NCBI GenBank assembly: GCA_021432635.1
Contig: MU270015.1
Span: 389,905-447,749, forward strand
Source: Thozetella sp. PMI_491
Lineage: Eukaryota; Ascomycota; Sordariomycetes; Chaetosphaeriales; Chaetosphaeriaceae
Direction of reading: 5' to 3'
Length of the DNA: 57,845 bases
This document shows positions 21,185 through 30,373 of this stretch, piece by piece. A program made the position numbers and the translations under genes. Below the pieces are notes generated by a model that did no database searches, had not been told where the DNA came from, and saw only the letters and a list, made by a program, of their open reading frames with translations. The first letter of the stretch is position 1. Each line of letters starts with the position of its first letter.

Positions 21185-21290
21185 GACTCACGTTATTTCA
21201 GTGGCCCTGTTGAATACATTATGATAGCAGAGGTATTAGTTCCACGCTACAGCCACTAGACTAAGAGGGTCTTACAGATGTGTCTATATG
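21185..21290 (+). repeat. LTR-end/primer-site-like remnant of a second retroelement
   Basis: The stretch from TACCACGAGACTCACG through GAGGTATTAGTTCCACGC to CCACTAGACTAAG is homologous to the reverse strand of 49320-49400, which reads TACCACTAGACTTACG through GTGGTATTAGTTCCGCGC to GCTACTAGGCTACG. The shared GGTATTAGTTCC resembles a RIP-changed copia primer-binding site (usual form TGGTATCAGAGC). Two scattered copies in one window mark it as part of a dispersed repeat. Confidence 0.5.
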
Positions 21291-21566
21291 TGTTTTATGT
21301 AGTGTGTTTAAGGATACCACGCGTTTCACAGACTATATAGCCCTTCCTGTTTTCAATATATATATACATATATAAGCTCAAATATATATTGCTTAAAACT
21401 ATAAGTTTAAGGGGCGCTTAATAAATACACAAGAGAAGGAAATATCATAGTTATAGAGTAGAGACTTTAGATTAACATTTAATTTGAAAAATAGGAGCCT
21501 TTAACATAATAGTAGCTATAGAATTACCAACCTACTTTCTCCTAGATCTAATCCTCATTATACTAT

Positions 21567-22881
21567 CTAGAAGATCTTTGAAGCCCAGCCAAGGCGGGGG
21601 GTAGAGCCACCATCAAAAACAACAAAGGCAGCCTTGAGCGCAACGTCGCCAAATATGTTGAGGCCACCAATCAAATTAGCGCTCTGGAGACCTCCAACAC
21701 ACCAGGTACCAGTGTTGTCTCCTACTCCCAGGTTTAGGATCTTGCCGGGGATTGTGATCTGAGCGCTCCCAACGCCGAAGGTAAGGCTAGGCGCAGTTTC
21801 AGTACAGTGGAAGTATAATATGCCTTGGTTATCCTGCGCAAGACCCTGAGTAAAGTTTTTGTACCAGGCGTTAACAATAGATTGAGGTAGGTATAGCAGG
21901 CTGGTACCAGTGTCGGCAATCCCATCAATACTGGCAGAGACAAAGCTACCAGAGCTAATTCGGTAGCCACTGGAAGTGAATTGCCACCAACCGTTAGTCG
22001 TATTAACCGGGGTATAGGTAAGGGCTCCAGTGTATTTAGAGCTATTAATATAGCCGAAGTCATAGGTTCCAGCTATTAAAATAAGGTTAGCAGGTATCTC
22101 TAATATTTATTAGCCAGGTGCTTCACTTACTAGCCTGGTGCTTCAAGTCGATAGTAAAAATTGGCGAGTCTAAAGAGCTTTTAATATTACTAAAAAAAGT
22201 CTTAGCGCGAGTAGGCCGGACAGTATTAATATTATCAAACCCAAGGCCAAGAAGGCCGTCAACCATGCTATTAGCAGTTAAGGCAGAAGATACCTGCTTA
22301 GCAACCTCGACCTCCTGATTTGGTACAGTAAGCCCACCAATAGTAATAATATCAGTATATACAACGCCGCTAGAAGTACTCTTATCTCCATAATTTATGG
22401 ACCAGGTGGCGCTGGACACTAGACTACTAGATCTAGAGCTGCTCGGGTTATATATTGCCTGGCCGTTGACCTGCGATGAGGGGGTAAGGCTACTGAAAAC
22501 CCATAGGTCGGAAGAGCCAGTATCAAAGATGAGGTTTAATGTCTGCGCCGGTGTGCCGATATTTACCCGCGAGATATAGACATTGTCGTAGGAGTTGTTA
22601 GGGTTAGCGTTTATGGAGCCATTCGAGCGTTTGGCGATAGCGTCGGCCCGGATCTTAGCATCAGCCCCCAGGCTTGCCGAAGGATGCAATCCATACTTGA
22701 GCATTGTCTTGTATAGGCTTAGGTTGACGTTGAACTTATAATATGGGTTTGGGACGATGTCAACCGTGGTCCAGCCTGGGCTGGTGTTCTGGGGTAGGAC
22801 GGTGCTAATCGTGGCCCCTGGGGCAGCAGCTATAAGAACACTGCCGGCAAGAGCTGCGAGGACGAGGTGGATAAGAGTCAT
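21567..22881 (-). CDS. Secreted pepsin-like aspartic protease (418 aa)
   Basis: Exons 22881-22131 and 22072-21567 are separated by a 58-bp intron with GTAAGT and AATAG ends, giving 418 aa. An upstream in-frame ATG at 22932 would bury the signal peptide, so the ATG at 22881 is preferred. Residues 1-19 are a signal peptide. Residues 20-85 are a propeptide ending in Lys-Arg (84-85). Both catalytic sites of an A1 endopeptidase are present: DTGSSDLWVF (Asp120) and ADTGTSLLYLP in the second lobe. The C-terminus reads GLNIFGDVALKAAFVVFDGG and ends GWASKIF, close to aspergillopepsin/endothiapepsin types. A disulfide pair (YFHCTE and TWCVGG) is kept. The enzyme digests extracellular protein at acid pH. 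Codon third positions are AT-rich compared with other genes in the window, although the frame is fully intact. It sits alone among repeats. Confidence 0.92.
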
Positions 22882-23689
22882 GGGAGCAGTGGAAAAGAAT
22901 TGAATTGGGGAGAGAAGTCTTGCTTTAATCATTAATGTGTGGGTAAGGTTGCCTGATAAATGAATGATTTCTTGGCTTTATCTTGGTGGGAATTACCTTG
23001 CCTATTTATACTATTTGTCTTATAAACTCCTCTGAGTAAGCATTTCAGCTCTTTGTATCTAGATTAATTCCTAAGTATAGTACCGCGCTATTATAGTAAG
23101 GGCGATAGCCTTGGTGTACCGACTATCTCACTCGATAGGCGAGAACGCAGGCACTAACACCATCCCTTGCGATAGTGAACACAACAAATGCGGATATCTG
23201 CCCCGCTTCTCCGCAGAGATCCCTTCGTCAACTGATCTTGGATGACGGCTAGAGTATAGGCCTCCTATGAGGAACCCCGATAGGATTTAATGGAACCCAC
23301 TACTTTGCGGCTGATATAAAGAGCTGCATTGCTAACGTGGTCTAGAGATGGAAAAGAAGTAAACCGTTCAGACTAGTCGCTAAGGTGCGCAGGCTAGCTG
23401 ACGTACGTCGCATGTTTTTGCTGGATTAAGGTTTTAAAACAGTCGATTTTAAGATTTAGGCTAGCTGCTAGCTTATTAAGGTCGAGGCAAGTGCTAAAGT
23501 TTAACTTCTAGGATTATATATAGGGCTAAGACAAAGAAGAGCCTACAAATAGTCTAGACTTTAAATGCGTTAAGGTACTATCCTTATAAGAAGGGTGGCT
23601 TTATTCCCTAGGGCTGGAGAGGTTATAGTGGTCTGAGGGGAGAACTGTAAAACGTACGATAATTAATCTCATACTCATAGGTTATGGCA
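22882..23689. other. Intergenic, mixed composition
   Basis: Promoter side of the aspartic protease followed by degraded sequence. No frame, RNA or repeat could be identified here. Confidence 0.35.
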
Positions 23690-24990
23690 TAGAGGCGGAA
23701 CAAACCAATCATCCCCACGTAGCAGCCCGTCCCTATAAGGGTATCTGGTCAGTGTTCCAGTGCCCGGCGCTCGCGATCTAGTCCTCCGAGATTCCCCTCA
23801 GCTCCGCCGCCTTGGCCTCGGAGCTCTGGCCGGCGTGGGTCTACTTCTCGGAGGTGATACCGGCGTGGTTGAACGCCTTATTCACCCACTTACTCTATAC
23901 GTTATATGTGAGTCAGCTATCTAAGCGCATCAATACGTTACCTAGATGAACTTTATATTATACAAGCAAATGCCAGGTACTAAAGTCAGGGAATAACTCT
24001 GAGGAGAGGTCCTAACGAGAGAGGAAATAGTAGTTAAGGGCGCCGAGGGGGTAGAGAAGCAGGTCCCAGTTCCAGAGGCGCCCCCAGTCTCAAGGCGGCC
24101 CGTCTTATTAGTCTTAATGATACAAGTGGTTACGATAAGAGGCATATAGGTAGTAGGGCCCTCGTTAGGGAGTTCTAGGGTGAATATTATGGGATAGTGA
24201 GAGCTCCTGGGGGTTGACTCCCCGGGTCAGGAAGTAGTAGCCTATGAAGAAGTCGGTTAGGATCCAGAGGAGAGGCTCGGGGTCCTCCTCCGAGGTTAGT
24301 TCCCACATGGCCGTGGGCACCCGGCGAACTCGGCCTCAGTATACCCGTCGAGGAGGGTCTGTTGCCCTCAGTCGAGCAAGTTAGCCTCGTCATGGGCCAC
24401 TTCGTTCAGCTGTAGCTTCTATATATAGTTTCTGGTTGCCTGCCACGGGATTCCGAGTTGCTGCTCATACCCATGGCGACCTGGTGGGCCAAGAGGTCTC
24501 TGACGGCCGTTACATATGCCCAGACTGACCTCCACCCCGGCCGGGTCTCCTCGTCCTCCATCTCCGGCGCTGTCCTCTTGCTCCAGTGCCGGAGGGCCCG
24601 GGGCGCAACGGTCTCGACGAGGAAGTGGGGTACCCTATCCTCCGTAACAATATCATCGTCGGCATACCGCTTTGCCTAGCAGAACGCTCGGAACTTCTCT
24701 TCTTTCGGCTCATAGCTACGGGCCGTATTAAGTGGCCGGTTTTATGGCTAAGGTCCCTGAGATGGAGAGAATTCCCCCTGACTGAGCTCCTATTTGTTCA
24801 CGATAGTCCGGCTGAGCTGGTCCTGGGCCGAGACCAGCTAGGGGACTTACTGGACCCGGAGGGGGGTCGGGGTTACGGGGAGTACGGAGGGCCGTGACTA
24901 GCACCGTCGGGACAACAATTGAGTATCGCAGCGCCAGCGTCTTGGGGTGTTATATCGCAGTATGAGGCCCTACTGCATGTGGAAAGGGAA
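23690..24990 (-). mobile_element. RIP-degraded Crypton (NDC10_II-type tyrosine recombinase)
   Basis: Read on the minus strand across frames and stops, the segments follow the order of fungal Crypton-type recombinases. They are: YEPKEEKFRAFC, DDDIVTEDRVPHFLVETV, WRSVWAYVTAVRDLLAHQ, QQTLLDGYTEAEFAG, FFIGYYFLTRG, YMPLIVTT, TNKTGRLETGGA, WDLLLYPLGALNYYF, DLSSELFPDFS, KAFNHAGITSEK, SSEAKAAELRGISED, and GHWNTDQ. Many stops are TAG in place of TGG (Trp), the expected RIP pattern. Active Cryptons integrate by a tyrosine recombinase and lack transposase-type terminal repeats. The catalytic Tyr region after WNTDQ is not readable. The exact ends of the element were not found. Confidence 0.75.
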
Positions 24991-25289
24991 TGGCGAAGTC
25001 CATGGGGTCCCCGGGAACCCCGGAAACACGTATAGTGTAAATAATAGCCTCAAGCCGGCTCTCCACAGCTCTCAGGCACATATTTGAGGCGCCGAGACCT
25101 AAAGAGGGCTTACTCAATAATAGTGCCCTTGAAACATCCTCTAATCAGCTGCCCGATCAGCTGGCATTGTGGTATATAGAGAGACTAAGGAGCGGCAGCA
25201 AGCTACTGGATAAAATACTCTGGATTAGAAAAGATACTAGCAGGTCTAGGAGAAATCGTGCTAACAGGGCTTACACATTAGCGGCAAAG

Positions 25290-25800
25290 TCAAGGAATTC
25301 TGGAATAAGATCTTTAGGGTCACTTATTTCCCAAGCTTCATTAAGAGATGCGCAAGCTAATCTACGCTGCCAAGGGTGTATAGATATCTCTGGCCTAATA
25401 CCTTCTCCCTTAGCCACAACACCTTTCAGCATATAGTCTCAGCCCATGATACTTCTCCTGGCTCGACAGTACATTTACTAGATTTCTCATGCTGGTGAGC
25501 GTATCGGGGTTCTCCCGCCCCAGCACTTTCTCCCTTAGAGCCAGCATCTCCCAATGCATCGCCTGGGCCTTGTTGTACTTCCCCTAGCTCTTATGTATGA
25601 GTGTGAGATTGTTTATACTGGTGAGTGTAGAGGGGTTCTCCTACCCTAGTATCTTTTTTCTTATTATTACTAATTCTTTGTGATATTCCTCAGCCTATCA
25701 TATATCGCTGCTGTTTTATAAAGTAGAGTTGCCTTTGCCCTCCCTTTTATGTAACTCTCTTAGCTCTAAGAAGCAGCCTCCCCGTAAGCAAGGCCTTTTA
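25290..25800 (-). pseudogene. Relic of a kinesin-light-chain-type TPR protein
   Basis: The minus strand contains two to three decayed 42-residue TPR units. One reads KAQAMHWEMLALREKVLG followed by RENPDTLTSMRNLVNVLSS. Others include ENPSTLTSINNLTLIHKS and LREKVLGQRYLYTLGS. Stops are mostly TAG in place of Trp. This repeat type is usually the C-terminal sensor of fungal NB-ARC/STAND proteins, so the locus may have held such a gene. No P-loop remains visible nearby. Confidence 0.7.
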
Positions 25801-26379
25801 ATCATATACTTCAATTCTTATAGTTGAATTAAAAGGATATTAGTAAGATTCTAGATAATAGATATGATTTAGTCGGCCAGCTTCTCCATGGCCTAAAGCC
25901 ATGATTAGCCAGACAAGATAATAGACGTCGAAAGCGGTATCGTCTCGTGTCTAAACAAATGCAAATGCTGCTAATACTATAAGAGCCTTGCTCTATTTAA
26001 ACTCGTCAACTGCCTTAGGCAAGAAGGATTAGGGAATATCTCTATCGCTTAAAAGCTGATTAATCTGAGATATTCCGCGGCCACTGGGCTGGTTTTCTCG
26101 ATCTGTTCGAACGAGACTAGCCATGCCACCGTCGTCCAGGGTCATCCGTTCGATAGATGCTTGAAGCCGTGTCCAAAGCATTGCCCTACAGCTTTTACGG
26201 TCTGGACAATAGCCCAACTACAATATCGGCAAAGTCCTCGCAGATACGAGCAAGCATTTCCAATCGCCTTTTGTCGATCAGTTCCAGTTTTACCTTTATG
26301 GACAGTTATATTGGATGCGGCACGTTTGGTACGTTTCGGAGCATGAACCAGTAATATTCAGTCTGATACTTAAAGTACC

Positions 26380-26580
26380 GAAACAGGAGATTGCCAATAT
26401 TAACATAAAAGACGACGAGAGTCGGATGCTGCTAGTCCGGGCGGCGGAGAAAGGCCAGGAGGCAATTGTTAAGCTACTGCTAGAGAAGGGCGCCGACGTC
26501 GAGGCGAAGGACAAGAACGGTCAAACGCCCCTGTGGCAGGCCGCCGGCAGCGGGCACAAGTCCAGTGCGACAAAAACAAC
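26380..26580 (+). pseudogene. Ankyrin-repeat fragment
   Basis: A readable stretch of about one and a half ankyrin units: SRMLLVRAAEKGQEAIVKLL, then LEKGADVEAKDKNGQTPLWQ and AAGSGHK, after which homology stops abruptly at about 26570. The composition is GC-rich compared with its surroundings. Such repeats end many fungal STAND proteins. No N-terminal domain or start is present, so it is a fragment. Confidence 0.7.
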
Positions 26581-27220
26581 GTTACTCCTTTCTCCAACCA
26601 CTATCTAGGAACAAGATCGCCACACCAATCTCCACCCCAATTCTACGTTGTTTTAGCCAAACAAAGGAGTTTAGACAATTTTTTCAATATTCACCAAGAC
26701 AATTTTAAACCTTTTGCTTTCCTAGAATAATCTGATAGAAGACCAGACATACTAGTCAGCTTCCGTCTCATGCCAGATAATATAAGGTTTAACAACATAG
26801 ATAGAGTGATAAGGCTTATATTATAAATCTCAGATAATGTTTCAAGACGAGGGGCTGCAGTTAGCACTATAAATATCAAAGGTTTCTTTCTAAGCGAGTC
26901 ATCGTAAGTTCTGCTGTGTATTCTAATGGATATCTGGAATTTACTTTAGCAACACAGAATCTGCGACCTTTATAGAAAACATCTACGCCGCAACCAAGCG
27001 AATCAATTTAAAGACACTATACGAAATCAAATACTAGAACTCCATCACACAGAACCAGAAAAAACGGAGCTTTCTAGCAGAAGCTTAGCAAGCTCTACAA
27101 GCTCTATCGGCCCTCTGAAGATGGCAAAGTACAGCCATGTACACTTGTAGGTGGAAAGCACTTTAACGATGCTGCTCGCCTCCCACCACTCCAACCACAC
27201 CCTCCTCAATGAATTCTATC
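26581..27220. other. AT-rich tract, no gene
   Basis: Short frames only. This is the 3' flank of the small secreted-protein gene. Nothing further was recognised. Confidence 0.4.
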
Positions 27221-27651
27221 TCAGCAACCCCATACATTAGCGGTGTAGTAACACTTATCTCCAACCTTTTGGAGACTAGTCCCGAACGAACCCGAGAAAC
27301 TCCCATATGAATAATCCACTGTGGTGTCAGTGTTGAAAACTGCTCTGTAACCGCCTATACAGCTCAACTCAATAGAGGCACAACCAGGGACCGCCCCTTT
27401 CCGATTGGTGAGCGAGCACACTTGACCTCCATTGTCTGTCAAGGCTGCGTTCGTCTCATAGAGGTCACCATTCCAGCAAGACCCAAAGACTTGCTGTATG
27501 TCAGCAAGAAACCAAAGGCAAGGTTTGTAATTGGAAAGTACTTACTGGTGCCAGGGCATACGTAATTTATGGAGAACTGAACGCATGACAAAGCCGGCGA
27601 AGCAAGTGCTAGAATAGCTATGGATTGCAGGAGAAGCGGAGGAAGATGCAT
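27221..27651 (-). CDS. Small secreted protein with eight cysteines (124 aa), effector-like
   Basis: Two exons, 27651-27546 and 27489-27221, are joined across a 56-bp intron (GTAAGT...GCAAG) to give 125 codons including stop. Residues 1-22 form a strong signal peptide (Leu/Ala-rich, ending Ala-Leu-Ser). The mature protein has eight cysteines at 23, 32, 40, 60, 72, 79, 115 and 124, the last being the final residue, which suggests four disulfides. It contains CWNGDLYETNAAL and a Ser/Gly/Tyr-rich stretch (95-107). No family is recognised. The spacing resembles secreted cysteine-rich effector or antimicrobial-type fungal proteins. A longer frame beginning at 27759 hides the signal peptide, so the ATG at 27651 is preferred. 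It lies between dead ankyrin/TPR genes and a pogo relic. Confidence 0.78.
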
Positions 27652-28581
27652 CGTAGAGAAAGGTTGATGATTGTGTATTACAGAGTGAGAAAAGAGGCAG
27701 AAGCGCAAGTTGAAAGTCTTGCGATAAATTCGTTGCAAGCTCCGGTGCAGGAGGGCCAATATGGGTGAAGGGAGAACCGAGTCATTAAATAGTCATATTT
27801 CTGACAAGGTGCTCTGGTTCTCATATCCTCTCATGCTAGACTGGTCTTACAACTTGTGTCACTGACTTGCGGGAGCAAAGACAAGTTAGGTATGTGCTGT
27901 GCGGAACCTGGAGTCTATTGGGCATCTTGCCTCGAAAGTGGAGCTTCATCTTTTACTGAAATGGCTTAGTAAATGTTCGCTGGCTATTTGAATAGCTATG
28001 ACTAAATGCGTCAGCCAGTCACTTAGTGGTGGTTACACTGAAAGGACCTAGTGGATCCTTCTCGGTTACCAAATAGTCTCCATTTAATTCACACATAGCC
28101 CGGAGTAACCAGGGTCTCGCTTTCGCAGCATCACCTTGCACCGGGGCACAGCAGCAGGGGTGGTGTCGGGTATTCTTCCCAGAGCACACCAAGCACCTCT
28201 ACGGCTTACATGTAAACGATATGGACGCTGACATGAGCGTCGCGGACTTGTCGCACTGGACCCCAACGGGTCCTTACCGACGCCGAAGCTAGGCCTGAAG
28301 TCAATCCACGCGCTAATGTACTCACGTTGCATTCGTGGTCATGGTACTGCTTGGGAAGTTAGAGAGGCATCCTCGACTCATATTCGCTCAAGCCCTGGGG
28401 AATGCGAACAGGGACTCTTGCTCTGCCTGCCGGTTTGGCTCTAGCGCTAGTAGGATGCCCGCGGTCCTGGAATGGGACCTAAGCCGATTGGGCCAACTGG
28501 GCCGACTGTGCCGGCTGGGGGCGCTTTGTGGAGGATCCACGGGGCGTCTCGACCGGATTGGGTAGGTGGATATATAATTTA
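27652..28581. other. Intergenic, no supported gene
   Basis: Promoter side of the small secreted-protein gene, then a GC-rich patch (28330-28570) with Gly/Pro-like frames on both strands that arise from simple GGCC/TGGG runs. No convincing coding signal. Confidence 0.4.
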
Positions 28582-29280
28582 TAACGTTATCCATAAGCGA
28601 GCGGCGCACTTTCAACCACCTGATATTAAAAAACCAGCTATATTTGCACCACAACGCTACAAATCGGCCACGATTGGTCGCAAATGGAAGAATTGGAAGC
28701 TTCTATAATCTCGGGGCACTTACGGATCGTATGGCCGGGGTTTCTGCACCCCCCACAGCAACGTGGCTTCTTAGCAGCCTCCTTCGTACGACCCCCCCTA
28801 CTCTGTAATTCACTGGCTAGCTGGTCATCCACACCCATTTGATCGAGTATATCAACGGCTTCCTGAACCGTAAGGGCTCCCCCAAGCTGTATATGTGTGT
28901 TTAGCCCTCTTACGCTTACTAAGTACTTCGTTGGCCTTGTAAGCCGTTGAAAGCTCCGTACGTAAAAGAGCCAGCTGGTGCACAACAGCCATAGCTCCCT
29001 TAGCCAGCTTATCCACCGCAACTAGTATATGGGTAGGGGAGCTATTTTAGTAGCTGCTATACGGCTTTTAATAAGGTCTGTTTAAGAGGTAGTTTCAACT
29101 AGATTGTATAGTGTAGCCAATATCCACATAGTGGTAGCCATAAAGAGGTCAGGTGGTAGGGAAGGCATTTGTAGCTAGATATCTAGCTTAGATATTACCC
29201 TGGCTAGATCGTATAGAGCTAGACCATATATTATATATGTGCATATATAGCCTATGATTGAGCCAACCTACTGATTTTTT
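28582..29280 (-). mobile_element. 3' part of a Fot1/pogo transposon with terminal repeat
   Basis: The best-preserved part (minus strand, 29021-28638) encodes the pogo transposase tail. It has ALTVQEAVDILDQM, a zinc knuckle PRCCGGCRNPGHTIRKC, and PEIIEASNSSIC. Upstream, with frame changes, come HQLALLRTELSTAYKANEVL and SKRKR, typical of the region after the DDE domain. The catalytic domain itself is missing or unreadable. The element end is at 28584, where ACGTTATCCATAAGCGAGC follows TA. These ends match those of the 101-bp MITE at 34842-34942. Confidence 0.75.
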
Positions 29281-30079
29281 TTTCGGCTGTAGCTATTGTT
29301 GCGCGTTTATAAAATGCATGATTATTAGGGGAAAAGTTTGGCACACCGGTGTGGTGCTGGTGAATTTTAATGACATAATGGACCCACTGTCTTGGTGATT
29401 GAAAAGCACAGCGGCTCGCTTTCAGTACTTCAATCGTGATTGCCTACACGAAGGAACTAAGCTGGGGTACACCGCTAGAGCTCCATCGTAAGACCTGGGA
29501 GCGAAAAATTATCACTGTTCGTGGCTTGCATCGTTGCCAAAGCAAAGCAATGTTCGTCGGTAACCATACTTCAATCCAACAAGCTTAGCTAGACTTTGCT
29601 TTACTCAATTCACACGCTTAAATGAGCGCTGATCCGCCACTAAATAAACTGCGGCCGCTCTGGTATATATCCAAGAAAGTAAAGACTTCTAAACAGGCTT
29701 CCAACCGGAGTGAGCACAACGCGACTCTTTTATATCCAGTGGAAGAAAAATCTGAGCCAGCCTCCAACGGATTCAGGGCAAAGCGACGCTCTTTTATACT
29801 AGTTGACTAATCTCCTACACACCACGTCTGCACTCCAGCCAAGTTTAAGGTTACTTTGACCGCAACAGCACAGATGTTTGTTTCAGTTGTACCACCCAGC
29901 TAAGGCGCTTCGTTGAGACACAGCAACATCTTGGCGGCGTGCTGAGGACAATCTGGACAGTTATTCAATCGTCAGAGACGGACAATCGGTTATGCCTGGG
30001 TAGTTCTGGTGACTCCCGAATCGCCAAGAAAAGAACCAAGGCAGGGTCTGTCCACAGCTTTGGCTGGAGGAGGGGGGGG
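29281..30079. other. Intergenic, no supported gene
   Basis: A diverged direct repeat (a GCGAC/CTCTTTTATA block) occurs twice between 29690 and 29800. Otherwise nothing was recognised. The stretch ends in a G run that leads into the assembly gap. Confidence 0.35.
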
Positions 30080-30244
30080 NNNNNNNNNNNNNNNNNNNNN
30101 NNNNNNNNNNNNNNNNNNNNNNNNNNNNNNNNNNNNNNNNNNNNNNNNNNNNNNNNNNNNNNNNNNNNNNNNNNNNNNNNNNNNNNNNNNNNNNNNNNNN
30201 NNNNNNNNNNNNNNNNNNNNNNNNNNNNNNNNNNNNNNNNNNNN
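30080..30244. other. Assembly gap (165 N)
   Basis: A run of unknown bases directly after GGAGGAGGGGGGGG. The gap probably reflects a G-homopolymer that could not be sequenced through. Frames spanning it are meaningless. Confidence 0.99.
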
Positions 30245-30373
30245 GTAGATTCATAAACCCCCGCAGCCCGGGGCAGGATAGGAAGCTGATACATGGTTAG
30301 TTCTCCCAGTGTGTTAGTTTAGGCTCGATAAGAATATAAAACAGAGCACGCTTATCAGCAACATCTAAATTTG

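Noticed and set aside
21196..21275. tRNA-like signature on the minus strand (A-box-like TAGTCTAGTGG and a weak B-box)
   Set aside because: The same patch is homologous to another repeat copy at 49320-49410. It cannot be folded into a cloverleaf by eye and is better explained as an LTR/primer-site remnant.
28388..28708. Collagen-like Gly-Pro frames
   Set aside because: They arise from simple GGGCC/TGGG runs on both strands, with no secretion signal or support.
29939..30294. Frames spanning the N run
   Set aside because: They consist mostly of unknown residues across the assembly gap.
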